The position numbers and the translations under genes were made by a program. Below the pieces are notes generated by a model that saw only the letters and a program-made list of their open reading frames with translations, made no database searches and had not been told where the DNA came from. Shown here piece after piece: positions 8,258 through 17,442 of a stretch of DNA of 64,000 nucleotides. The stretch's first letter is position 1, and the number at the start of each line of letters is the position of its first letter. This DNA is from RZYY01 sp036794825 (GTDB lineage: Bacteria > Bacteroidota > Bacteroidia > Bacteroidales > 4484-276): assembly GCA_036794825.1 (NCBI GenBank), contig DAIRGA010000003.1, positions 167,395 through 231,394 of the forward strand, written 5' to 3'.

Positions 8258-9829
8258 ATGAAGAACAAACAGCAGAATTATACCGTCAAAATATCGCTGA
8301 TTGTAGCGCTCGGGGGCTTCCTTATGGGGTTCGACGCATCGGTGATTTCGGGAGTAACCCGGTTTATTGAGCCTGAGTTTGACCTCACCAAGCTGCAGCT
8401 GGGCTGGGCAGTAAGTTCGCTCACCCTAACCGCCACGCTGGGTATGATGATCTCAGGACCGCTAAGCAACACTTATGGACGTAGAACCATATTACGATGG
8501 GCGGCGGTGTTTTATGCTGTATCCGCGTTGGCATCTGCTTTTGCACCCGATTTCACCTCGCTGGTTATCGCACGAATGCTTGGTGGGTTTGGCGTCGGTG
8601 CATCCCTCATTATCGCTCCGATGTACATCGCCGAAATTTCACCGCCAAACTTGCGCGGCCGCCTTGTATCTTTTAATCAGCTCAATATTGTCATCGGTAT
8701 TTCCGTAGCCTTTTTTACCAACTACCTCATTTTGAAGATGAGCCAGTCGGAAGCGGGCTGGGCGCAGGCTTTAGGGCTGGATGTTTACCAGTGGCGCTGG
8801 ATGCTCGGGATAGAAACGCTGCCAGCAATCATGTACTTCGGTTTCCTGTTTATTGTGCCACGCAGCCCGCGTTGGTTATTGATGAAGGGACGGGATACCG
8901 AAGCCCTCGAAGTAATGAAAAAAATTACCGCCGAAGAGCAGGCAATTCAGGATCTGGAAGCGGTAAGGGCAAGTTTTGTAAATGCAGGACAAGAGAAGAA
9001 AGTTCCACTGAAAGAACTGTTTAAACCCGCACTGCGTGTTGTATTGCTGATTGGCATAGTGATAGCTGTCGTGCAACAGATCACAGGTATCAATTCGGTG
9101 TTTTTCTATGCACCAATGATTTTCGAACAGTCGGGAATTGGCGCTGATGCCTCTTTCTCACAAGCAATTTGGGTTGGACTCACCAACCTGATTTTTACGA
9201 TTCTGGCGATTGCATTTATTGACCGGTTCGGGAGAAAGATTCTGCTGATTATTGGTCTAACTGGCATTGCCATCAGTATGTTGTTGCTTTCGTGGGGATT
9301 TCACAACGCCACCTACACGCTTACCACGGAAACCATCAGCAACCTGCCGGAAAATATTGATCGGGACAAATTGGAGCAGTTCAACGGCAAAACTTTTGAG
9401 AGCGATGTTAAGTTCAAGCACGAAATCCGGGAGGTCTTCGGCGTTGTCGAAGCCAAGAAGATTGAAACTGATCTGATAGCAGCCGCCACCAGCATGAACG
9501 CATGGCTGATTCTGCTGGGAATTATCGGTTTTGTTGCCTCCTTTGCCATTTCGCTCGGACCGGTGATGTGGGTGCTGTTTTCCGAAATTTTCCCAAACCA
9601 CATTCGCGGCATCGCAATTTCGTTTGTGGGATTCATCAATTCGGGAGTAAGTTTCCTGGTGCAACTGGTGTTTCCGTGGGAACTTGCAACGCTCGGCAGT
9701 GCGGCTACATTCCTGATCTACGGCCTGTTTGCCGTCGTGGGGCTGGCAATCATCGCCGCACTTTTACCAGAAACCAAAAATAAGTCACTGGAAGAGCTGG
9801 AGACCATCCTCATCAAAAAAAAGAACTAA
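8258..9829 (+). CDS. Sugar porter family MFS transporter
   Basis: A 523-residue inner-membrane permease of the sugar porter branch of the major facilitator superfamily, with about 12 membrane segments. Signature motifs are present: YGRRTIL after TM2, RxLGGFGVG and GRLVSFNQL in the first half, PRSPRWLLM at the end of TM6, QQITGINSVFFYAP in TM7, DRFGRK after TM8, and PETKNKSLEELE at the C-terminus. A loop of about 60 hydrophilic residues (about 350-410, LPENIDRDKLEQFNGK onward) separates TM9 and TM10 and is longer than in E. coli XylE. It probably imports glucose or a short beta-glucoside from the periplasm by proton symport. It is the first of three permeases in this locus. The next gene starts 14 bases downstream. 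Confidence 0.88.
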   Translation: MKNKQQNYTVKISLIVALGGFLMGFDASVISGVTRFIEPEFDLTKLQLGWAVSSLTLTATLGMMISGPLSNTYGRRTILRWAAVFYAVSALASAFAPDFTSLVIARMLGGFGVGASLIIAPMYIAEISPPNLRGRLVSFNQLNIVIGISVAFFTNYLILKMSQSEAGWAQALGLDVYQWRWMLGIETLPAIMYFGFLFIVPRSPRWLLMKGRDTEALEVMKKITAEEQAIQDLEAVRASFVNAGQEKKVPLKELFKPALRVVLLIGIVIAVVQQITGINSVFFYAPMIFEQSGIGADASFSQAIWVGLTNLIFTILAIAFIDRFGRKILLIIGLTGIAISMLLLSWGFHNATYTLTTETISNLPENIDRDKLEQFNGKTFESDVKFKHEIREVFGVVEAKKIETDLIAAATSMNAWLILLGIIGFVASFAISLGPVMWVLFSEIFPNHIRGIAISFVGFINSGVSFLVQLVFPWELATLGSAATFLIYGLFAVVGLAIIAALLPETKNKSLEELETILIKKKN

Positions 9830-9843
9830 TAATCATCCAATAA

Positions 9844-11262
9844 ATGCAAATGAATATTCAACATACCAAGGGAGCGTCAAAGCCTTCAACCAGGAGGAAT
9901 AATCTGATAGTAAGGACTTCTCTGAAAGATTTTACCTCATTTACCCCGACCTCGTTTATGGCATTCGGAATATTCATACTACTTGCGGCTTCTATACTTA
10001 TGGCATGTAACAATAGCGGTAAAAAATCCGCTCAAAATGGCCCGGCAAATGTGGAGCTGAAAAAGGAATCCAATGCCTTCCGTCTCTATGTAAACGGTGA
10101 GCCCTTCTACATCAGGGGCGCAGGAACGGATACCCGCGACCCTTCCTCGGTGGCGCTTCACGGAGGAAATGCCATCCGCACCTGGCGCACAGGCAGCAAC
10201 TCCTTCACGGGGCAACAGGTGCTCGACACAGCTCTGGCCCATGGTTTAATGGTGGTGATGGGACTCGATGTTGCCCGCGAGCGACATGGGTTTGATTATG
10301 ATAATCCGGAATCGGTTCGAACGCAGCTTGAATTTGTGAAAGCGGAGGTGACGAAGTATAAGGATCATCCGGCGTTGCTTGCCTGGGGAATTGGAAACGA
10401 GCTCAACCTGCACTATTCCAATCTGAAAGTATGGGACGCAGTGAACGAAATCGCGCTCATGATTAAAGAAATTGACCCCAATCACCCCACTACCACTATG
10501 CTCGCAGGTGCGCGAAAAGCCGACATTGAAGCTGTTACAGAGCGCGCACCATCGCTGGATTTTTTGAGTTTTCAGTTGTACGGGAGCATCGTCAACCTGC
10601 CCGACTACCTGGAGCAAAGCAGCTTCGATGGAGCTTATGCCATCACCGAGTGGGGAGTTACCGGCCATTGGGAAGTGCCGAAAACAGCCTGGGGACGGCC
10701 AATTGAAGAAAACAGCCATGTGAAGGCGATGGCCTATAAAGAACGCTATGAAAAGATAATCGCTGCCGACTCCCTCAAATGCATCGGGTCGTTTGTATTT
10801 CTGTGGGGACAAAAACAGGAACGGACTCCCACATGGTACGGGCTATTTCTTGAATCAGGCGAAAGAACCGAAACCGTGGATGTAATGCAGTTTTTATGGA
10901 CAGGAAAATGGCCTGAAAACCGCGCTCCACAACTCAAAGATTTCTTCATCAACGGGCTTACTGCTTACAACAACGTTTATCTCTCTGTGTCGGAGACGTT
11001 CGAAGCAAAAGTTATGGTGCATGACCCCGATGACGATGCACTCACCTACCGGTGGGAAATCATACCGGAAGTTCCGGTTGACCAGCAAAGCGAGGGCGGA
11101 GACTTCGAACCGCGTCCCTCCACCTGTTTCAACGAGACCTCAACCGAAACGGAGATGAAGATTACAGCACCGGCAAAACCAGGTGAATACCGACTGTTTG
11201 TCTATGTTTTCGATGGAAACAATAACGCAGCCACAGCCAACATACCTTTTTTTGTAAAATAG
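9844..11262 (+). CDS. TIM-barrel glycosidase lipoprotein, GH158- or GH2-like, with C-terminal Ig-like domain
   Basis: A clan GH-A type (beta/alpha)8 glycosidase of 472 residues if it starts at 9844. The only lipoprotein signal starts at Met39 (ATG 9958, FILLAASILMAC, Cys55), so the true start may be 9958. That segment has no Lys or Arg before it, which leaves the longer start possible. Acid/base candidate is E186 in GIGNELNLHY and nucleophile candidate E269 in AITEWGVTG. After the barrel comes an Ig-like domain (about 370-472, from DPDDDALTYRWE). A barrel plus Ig-like tail resembles the GH158 endo-beta-1,3-glucanases described in human-gut Bacteroides, but the barrel is also close to GH2 TIM domains. 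CNNSGKK after the cysteine suggests the periplasm. The exact family is uncertain. Confidence 0.7.
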   Translation: MQMNIQHTKGASKPSTRRNNLIVRTSLKDFTSFTPTSFMAFGIFILLAASILMACNNSGKKSAQNGPANVELKKESNAFRLYVNGEPFYIRGAGTDTRDPSSVALHGGNAIRTWRTGSNSFTGQQVLDTALAHGLMVVMGLDVARERHGFDYDNPESVRTQLEFVKAEVTKYKDHPALLAWGIGNELNLHYSNLKVWDAVNEIALMIKEIDPNHPTTTMLAGARKADIEAVTERAPSLDFLSFQLYGSIVNLPDYLEQSSFDGAYAITEWGVTGHWEVPKTAWGRPIEENSHVKAMAYKERYEKIIAADSLKCIGSFVFLWGQKQERTPTWYGLFLESGERTETVDVMQFLWTGKWPENRAPQLKDFFINGLTAYNNVYLSVSETFEAKVMVHDPDDDALTYRWEIIPEVPVDQQSEGGDFEPRPSTCFNETSTETEMKITAPAKPGEYRLFVYVFDGNNNAATANIPFFVK

Positions 11263-11354
11263 GTTAATTAGCTGATGCAGAAGCATTAACGAGAAGTTAA
11301 CAAGCATATAATTATCAGATAAAAAATCAAAGCGAAACAGAACCTGAGTAAACC

Positions 11355-14300
11355 ATGAAAAACCGGAGAATATTTTTAGGAAGTAATGAGATCAAATGCA
11401 AGACCCATGCTGTTTCAGGGCAGTTTGTGGAGATGGATGGTGAAAAATACTACCAGATCAGGAATTACGACCAGATGCCCGATTTCTTCATCAGCATTGT
11501 GAGCGATTCCGATCACTGGATGTTTATTTCGAGCAACGGATCGCTGACGGCCGGGCGCAAAGACCGCGACAATGCGCTGTTTCCTTATTACACCGAAGAT
11601 AAAATTCACGATTACCGGGGGAAAACCGGAAGCCGGAGTTGTTTTCTGGTTGACCACAAAGGAACAACTTTCCTGTGGGAGCCATTTACTGACGACTCCA
11701 GGAAGTTTTACAACACTACCCGCAACATTTACAAAAGCATCTACGGCAATAAAATCGTCTTTGAAGAGATAAACGCCGACCTGGGACTTGGATTCAGGTA
11801 TGCATGGTACAACAGCGAAAAGTTCGGCTTTGTCAGAAAATCCGACATCATCAATCTCAACAGGGAGCTAGTGAGCATTGACATGCTTGACGGCATCATC
11901 AACATACTACCGCACGGTGTTGGCTTCAACTTTCAAAACGAGTACAGCAACCTGGTGGATGCCTACAAAAAGAGCGAGCGGCAAAAAGACAGCACGCTGG
12001 GGATGTTTATGCTTAGCGCCATCCCGGTTGACCGCGCTGAGCCAAGCGAAGCGCTCCTTGCCACCACAGTCTGGTCGGCAGGATTGAATGAGCAGACCGA
12101 AATTTTACTTTCCGAAATCCAGGTAAACGACTTCTTAACCGGTTTGCAGGTTATTTCAGAATTTGACATCAGGGCCAGGCGATGCGCCTACCTGGTGAGT
12201 GCCACCTTGAATCTCCGCCAAAACGAAGAAAGTACCTGGTTCATCGTCGCCGAAATCAACCAAAGCTCAACGAAGGTGGCCAACCTGAACCATTTCATTA
12301 AAAACACCGGCGATCTTGCTGGTCGAATTGCTGAAGATATCAGCAAAGGCACCGAAAACCTTAAACGCCTGGTTTCGCTCGCAGATGGCTTTCAGGTGAC
12401 CAACACCGAGATCTGTTATGCGCGCCACTACACCAATACCCTTTTCAATATCATGCGCGGCGGGGTATTCATCAACAATTACAAAATCGAAAAAGCAGAT
12501 TTTAACCTCTACCTGTGGCAGATCAACCGCCTGATTACCAAAGAATATCAGGCATTGCTCGACCATTTACCCGAGAAGATGTGCTACTCCGAGTTGCTTG
12601 ATTTTGCAAAAAAAACGGATAACGCTGACCTTCAAAGGATTGCCACCGAGTACCTGCCCCTCACCTTCAGCAGGCGGCACGGCGATCCCAGCCGCCCCTG
12701 GAACAGGTTTTCCATCCAAACCAGAAACGAAGACGGCAGTATAAAATTCAACTATGAAGGCAACTGGCGAGATATTTTCCAGAACTGGGAGGCGCTGAGT
12801 TTTGCATTCCCCGGATATGTCGAGGGTATGATCTCCAAATTCGTCAACTCCTCCACCATTGACGGTTACAATCCTTATCGTATCATGCGCAACGGGATTG
12901 ACTGGGAAGCGCCCGAACCCAACGATCCCTGGGCTTACATCGGCTACTGGGGCGACCACCAGATCATTTACCTGCAAAAGCTGCTCGAGGTTTCCGAGAA
13001 TTTCCATCCCGGCAAACTGGATCATCTGCTTAACAGCGAAATTTTTACTTATGCCAATGTGCCTTACAGGATAAAATCCTACGAAGAGATCGTAAAAAAT
13101 CCAAAGGACACCGTAGTTTTCGACCACGAGTTGCATCACCGCATCAAAACCGAAGCGGCACACCTCGGCGCTGACGCATGCCTTCTTAAAAGTAAAACCG
13201 GTGATGAGATTTTCAAAGTAAACCTCACCGAAAAAATCCTGGTGACTCTGCTCTCCAAAATCAGCAATTTCATCCCCGAAGCCGGCATCTGGATGAATAC
13301 CCAGCGCCCCGAGTGGAACGACGCCAACAATGCGCTGGTGGGCAACGGAACCTCAATGGTTACCCTCTACTACCTGAGTCGGTTTTTGAGATTCTGGGAG
13401 AAAAAACTCAGCGCTGTAAACTTCACCACCATAGCCGTTTCAGAAGAAGTGGCCACGCTGCTGATGAATATCCACCGCTTTTTCGACGAAAATCAAGGGC
13501 TGCTAAACAGCAGTTTTTCGGATGCCAACCGGCGGCGCTTTGCCGATTTCCTGGGAAAAGCCCATGCAAGGTTCAGAAATGAAATCTACACCTATTCATT
13601 TTCGGGGCAAAAGAGCGAAATCGAAGTAAAAGAGATACTTGCATTTATCAAAATCAGTGAGAAATATATCGGCCACAGCATCCGGGCTAACAAACGCAGC
13701 GATGGGCTTTACCACGCATACAACCTCATTTCGGTGAAGGATGACGGCATCGCTATCCGTTACCTTTATGAGATGCTCGAAGGGCAGGTAGCCGTGCTTA
13801 GCTCAGGATTTTTGTCAACCACCGAAAACCTCGAAGTGCTGGATGCGCTCAAGAAGAGCAAAATGTTCCGGGAGGATCAATACAGCTACATGCTTTACCC
13901 CGACAGGATTTTGCCCAGGTTTCCGGAGAAAAACCTTGTCTCTTCAAATTTGATCGAATCGTCGCCACTGCTCAAAAAGTTACTTGACGACGACGAAACT
14001 TCCATCATACAGCAGGATGTAGCGGGCAAATACCATTTCAACAGCGCCTTCAGAAATAACGATGAACTGGCCAAAGCGCTCGACAAACTCAGGTTTGGCA
14101 GCTACAGCCACCAGGTGGAAGCTGAAAAGGAAAACATACTCGCCATTTATGAGCAGGTATTTGATCATCAGTCGTTCACCGGTCGGTCAGGCACTTTTTA
14201 TGGATACGAAGGGCTGGGTTCCATTTACTGGCACATGGTATCAAAGCTTCTGCTTGCGACACAGGAATGCTTCTTTAAAGCCTTTGCTGAAAGCGCTGAT

Positions 14301-14831
14301 GAGGCAACGATCGGCCGTTTCAAAGCCCATTATTATGAAATCAAAGCCGGGATTGGGTTGTACAAGAATCCTGAACTTTATGGCGCTTTCCCCACCGATG
14401 CCTATTCGCACACACCCGGCAATGCCGGAGTAAAACAACCCGGCCTCACCGGGCAGGTGAAAGAGGATGTCATTTCACGCATCGGCGAGCTGGGTTTGAT
14501 GATTCAGTCTGGCTGCATAGTCATCGAACCCGCTTTGCTCAACCACGAGGAGATACTCGAAGAACAGCAAAGTTTCGGGTTTTACGGTACAGATGGCAAA
14601 ATCAGAAAAATATGGCTGGATAAAGGTCAGTTAGGCTTCACATTTTGCATGACTCCTTTTATTCTGAATAGCTCCAACAAAAACGAAATCAATGTTTTTT
14701 ACACCGATGGCAGCGTAGAACACATTGAAGGAAAGGTAATCAATGTAGAAATCAGTAACCAGATCTTTAGCCGCAGCTGCAAGATTGACCGCATCCAGGC
14801 TAATATGAATTCAAATTCTTTTACACAATAA
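11355..14831 (+). CDS. Cytoplasmic beta-1,3-glucan phosphorylase, GH149 or GH161 type
   Basis: A 1158-residue protein with no signal peptide or membrane segment, so cytoplasmic. N-terminal motifs (MFISSNGSLTAGRKDRDNALFPYYTEDKI in part, and FLWEPF) match the beta-sandwich domain of GH94-like inverting glycan phosphorylases. The helical-barrel part has RPEWNDANNALVGNGTS, in which D656 corresponds to the catalytic general acid of the WND motif. The length is far above GH94 cellobiose phosphorylases (about 800) and fits GH149 (Euglena EgP1 type) or GH161 beta-1,3-glucan phosphorylases; GH149 is my first choice. It would split imported beta-1,3-gluco-oligosaccharides with phosphate to alpha-glucose 1-phosphate. 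It lies between a permease block and GH17, 20 bases before GH17. Family assignment needs a profile search. Confidence 0.78.
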   Translation: MKNRRIFLGSNEIKCKTHAVSGQFVEMDGEKYYQIRNYDQMPDFFISIVSDSDHWMFISSNGSLTAGRKDRDNALFPYYTEDKIHDYRGKTGSRSCFLVDHKGTTFLWEPFTDDSRKFYNTTRNIYKSIYGNKIVFEEINADLGLGFRYAWYNSEKFGFVRKSDIINLNRELVSIDMLDGIINILPHGVGFNFQNEYSNLVDAYKKSERQKDSTLGMFMLSAIPVDRAEPSEALLATTVWSAGLNEQTEILLSEIQVNDFLTGLQVISEFDIRARRCAYLVSATLNLRQNEESTWFIVAEINQSSTKVANLNHFIKNTGDLAGRIAEDISKGTENLKRLVSLADGFQVTNTEICYARHYTNTLFNIMRGGVFINNYKIEKADFNLYLWQINRLITKEYQALLDHLPEKMCYSELLDFAKKTDNADLQRIATEYLPLTFSRRHGDPSRPWNRFSIQTRNEDGSIKFNYEGNWRDIFQNWEALSFAFPGYVEGMISKFVNSSTIDGYNPYRIMRNGIDWEAPEPNDPWAYIGYWGDHQIIYLQKLLEVSENFHPGKLDHLLNSEIFTYANVPYRIKSYEEIVKNPKDTVVFDHELHHRIKTEAAHLGADACLLKSKTGDEIFKVNLTEKILVTLLSKISNFIPEAGIWMNTQRPEWNDANNALVGNGTSMVTLYYLSRFLRFWEKKLSAVNFTTIAVSEEVATLLMNIHRFFDENQGLLNSSFSDANRRRFADFLGKAHARFRNEIYTYSFSGQKSEIEVKEILAFIKISEKYIGHSIRANKRSDGLYHAYNLISVKDDGIAIRYLYEMLEGQVAVLSSGFLSTTENLEVLDALKKSKMFREDQYSYMLYPDRILPRFPEKNLVSSNLIESSPLLKKLLDDDETSIIQQDVAGKYHFNSAFRNNDELAKALDKLRFGSYSHQVEAEKENILAIYEQVFDHQSFTGRSGTFYGYEGLGSIYWHMVSKLLLATQECFFKAFAESADEATIGRFKAHYYEIKAGIGLYKNPELYGAFPTDAYSHTPGNAGVKQPGLTGQVKEDVISRIGELGLMIQSGCIVIEPALLNHEEILEEQQSFGFYGTDGKIRKIWLDKGQLGFTFCMTPFILNSSNKNEINVFYTDGSVEHIEGKVINVEISNQIFSRSCKIDRIQANMNSNSFTQ

Positions 14832-14850
14832 AAACCATTTCAATCATAAC

Positions 14851-15921
14851 ATGAAAAATCAACGCAACCTCCTGTTATTGTTAATGATGCTGAGTTTCCT
14901 GGCTTGCAACTCTGTACAGCAAAAAGGTGAAGGACCCGGGGATAAATCCATGGTAAAGCCTCTGCAGCCCGACTCCATGCTGTTCGGCGGGGTTTCGGAA
15001 GCGCTCTGTTACTCGGGTTTCAGGAGCGGCCAGCATCCCGACAGGGGAGATGGAGCGGTGAATCCAAGCTATGAAGAGATCCTTGAAGACCTGCAGATAC
15101 TTGCCGGTCAAACTCCTTTCAGGCTGATCCGTATGTACGACTGCGGCGAAAATACCCAACTCACGCTGAGGGTTATTGAGGAAAATAAACTGGATTTCAA
15201 GCTTTTGCTCGGTATTTGGCTGAGGGCCGAACTGAGTGCTCACGAAACCTGTGAATGGCTCACCGAACCCATTCCACAGGACATTCTGGATAAAAATAAG
15301 GTACTTAACGCAGCAGAAATTGCCGCAGGCATTGAGCTGGCCAACCAATACACGGAAATAGTTGTGGCGGTGAATGTTGGCAACGAAGCCCTTGTTGACT
15401 GGAACGATCACAAGGTGTCAATGGATTCAGTGATTGCCTATGTGAAGCAGGTTCAGGCGGCAATTGCTCAGCCCGTTACCGTGGCCGACAACTACAAATG
15501 GTGGGCTGACTATGGGCAGGAGCTGGCCGGAGTGGTGGATTTTGTTTCCATACATACCTACCCGGTTTGGGAAGGAAAAGATATCGGGGAGGGACTCTCC
15601 TACACTATCGAAAATGTGGAGGAAGTGATGAAAGCCCTGCCAGGGGCACAGATTGTAATCACCGAAGCAGGCTGGGCTACTATTGCCTCTGAGTTTGGCG
15701 AGCGGGCCAGCGAGCCAAAACAAAAACAATATGTGGAAGAAATTTTGGCCTGGGCAAAACAAAACAACATCACAACTTTCCTTTTTGAGGCCTTTGACGA
15801 AGACTGGAAGGGCAATCCGGCCGATCCTCTGGGCGCTGAAAAGCACTGGGGTCTTTACACCGTTGACCGGCGGCCAAAGCAGGTCATCGGGCTCTTTTCA
15901 TTGTCAAATCAGGAAAAATAG
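14851..15921 (+). CDS. GH17 glucan endo-1,3-beta-glucosidase lipoprotein
   Basis: A 356-residue GH17 enzyme. Lipobox at Cys19 (LSFLAC) followed by NSVQQKGEG, without an early acidic run, so probably periplasmic. The catalytic residues are visible as E179 in NVGNEALVDW (acid/base) and E272 in IVITEAGWAT (nucleophile); FLFEAFDEDWK near the C-terminus is a conserved GH17 segment lining the active site. GH17 acts on linear beta-1,3-glucan with retention. In marine Bacteroidota laminarin loci a GH17 commonly works beside GH16 and GH30, which is the set found here. It lies 20 bases after the phosphorylase gene and 41 bases before the permease. Confidence 0.92.
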   Translation: MKNQRNLLLLLMMLSFLACNSVQQKGEGPGDKSMVKPLQPDSMLFGGVSEALCYSGFRSGQHPDRGDGAVNPSYEEILEDLQILAGQTPFRLIRMYDCGENTQLTLRVIEENKLDFKLLLGIWLRAELSAHETCEWLTEPIPQDILDKNKVLNAAEIAAGIELANQYTEIVVAVNVGNEALVDWNDHKVSMDSVIAYVKQVQAAIAQPVTVADNYKWWADYGQELAGVVDFVSIHTYPVWEGKDIGEGLSYTIENVEEVMKALPGAQIVITEAGWATIASEFGERASEPKQKQYVEEILAWAKQNNITTFLFEAFDEDWKGNPADPLGAEKHWGLYTVDRRPKQVIGLFSLSNQEK

Positions 15922-15962
15922 GGTGCTTTCGGGAAATCACTCAACGAATAAAAATCAGGAAA

Positions 15963-17429
15963 ATGACAACAATAGCAGTACAAGCAGCGGAATTGGGAAA
16001 AGCTAAAATAAACCAGAGCGACATAGTACCGTTTGGACAAAAACTCGCTTTCGGGTCGGGTCACCTGGCCAATCAGTTGTTTCCGGCTGCCTTGGGTGTT
16101 TTTATGATAATTCTCGTGCTGGCGCTGAAAATGGATCCCTTCCTTGCCGGGCTGCTGGCAGCGCTTCCCCGTCTGATTGACGCCCTCACCGACCCCATCA
16201 TGGGTTACATTTCGGACAACACAAAATCGAAATGGGGGCGCCGAAAGCCCTACATTCTTGTCGGAAGCATCATGACAGGGTTGGTTTTTATGGTGATGTG
16301 GCAGTTATATCCTGAAAATTCCCAGACCTACAACTTCTTATATTTCCTGGTGCTTTCGATCCTCTTCTATGTTGGCTACACCATTTTTGCCACACCGCTC
16401 ATTGGCCTGGGATACGAAATGAGCCCGGACTATAACGAGCGTACCCGGCTGATGGCTGTATCGCAGTGGATGGGGCAGATGGCGTGGGTGATTGCGCCCT
16501 GGTTCTGGGTAATCATCTACAACCAGAATTTGTACGAATCAGCGCCAGCCGGAGCACGGAACCTCGCCATCTGGGTGGGTGCACTTTGCACGATCCTTGG
16601 CATTATGCCGGCATTGTTCTGCAAAGAAATGGTGCTACCCGATAATCAAAAATTCGCAAAACTCAACATGAAAGATATGGCGGTGAACATGAAGGAGTTT
16701 TTCGTTGGCATCAAACAAACCATTTCGAGTAAACCCTTTCTGCGGCTTTGCGGAGCTACATTTTTTATTTTCAACGGATTTCAGACGGTGGCTCAATTCG
16801 CCTTTTTCATCATCATTTTCTATCTTTTCCAGGGCGACACCACCGCAGCCGGTCACTGGCCTGCATGGTTCGGAACCGTGAGCGCATTGGCCACGGCTTT
16901 CCTGGTGATTCCAATAATAACAGTGATCTCGATGAAGGTGGGCAAGAAAAACGCTTTCATAATCTCCACGCTGATTTCGATGTTAGGCTATGGGTTGAAG
17001 TGGTGGGGTTTCAATCCGGCAAATCCCTACCTGATGTTTCTTCCGCTGCCACTGATCTCCTTTGGAATAGGCGGGCTTTTTACCTTGATGATGTCCATGA
17101 CTGCCGACGTTTGCGACCTGGATGAGCTGGAAAACGGATCGCGCCGCGAGGGAACATTCGGCGCCGTTTACTGGTGGATGGTCAAGCTGGGAACTGCCGT
17201 CGCTTTGCTCACCAGCGGCGCTGTGCTCAACCTGGTGGGTTTTGACAAAGATGCAACCGTGCAAACCACCGAAACCCTTACCAACCTTAGAATTGCCGAC
17301 ATTATAATACCCGTGGTCACCGGGCTGCTCGCCATTATTGTAATGTGGAAGTACGACATTACACATCAGAAGGCCGATGAAATTCGCAGTGCACTGGTAA
17401 AAAAACGCGGTGAAGTCCTACATCATTAA
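15963..17429 (+). CDS. GPH-family sugar:cation symporter (first copy)
   Basis: A 488-residue inner-membrane transporter of the glycoside-pentoside-hexuronide (GPH/MFS_2) family, with about 12 membrane segments. The family signature is RLIDALTDPIMGYISDNTKS followed by KWGRRKPYI between TM2 and TM3, and the second-half signature SMTADVCDLDELENGSRREG is clear. GPH transporters import disaccharides or short glycosides with protons or sodium. Its position between GH17 and GH30 suggests laminaribiose or short laminari-oligosaccharides, which would feed the cytoplasmic phosphorylase; this is inferred. It differs a good deal from the second GPH gene at 20199 and so is probably not a recent duplicate. 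Confidence 0.9.
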   Translation: MTTIAVQAAELGKAKINQSDIVPFGQKLAFGSGHLANQLFPAALGVFMIILVLALKMDPFLAGLLAALPRLIDALTDPIMGYISDNTKSKWGRRKPYILVGSIMTGLVFMVMWQLYPENSQTYNFLYFLVLSILFYVGYTIFATPLIGLGYEMSPDYNERTRLMAVSQWMGQMAWVIAPWFWVIIYNQNLYESAPAGARNLAIWVGALCTILGIMPALFCKEMVLPDNQKFAKLNMKDMAVNMKEFFVGIKQTISSKPFLRLCGATFFIFNGFQTVAQFAFFIIIFYLFQGDTTAAGHWPAWFGTVSALATAFLVIPIITVISMKVGKKNAFIISTLISMLGYGLKWWGFNPANPYLMFLPLPLISFGIGGLFTLMMSMTADVCDLDELENGSRREGTFGAVYWWMVKLGTAVALLTSGAVLNLVGFDKDATVQTTETLTNLRIADIIIPVVTGLLAIIVMWKYDITHQKADEIRSALVKKRGEVLHH

Positions 17430-17442
17430 ATACCTATGATTG

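Noticed and set aside
9844..11262. Beta-galactosidase (full GH2) annotation
   Set aside because: Only the TIM barrel part is similar; the N-terminal sugar-binding and Ig domains of GH2 are absent and an Ig-like domain is at the C-terminus.
11355..14831. Ordinary GH94 cellobiose phosphorylase
   Set aside because: Length of 1158 residues and extra regions exceed GH94 by about 350 residues, and the locus is for beta-1,3-glucan.
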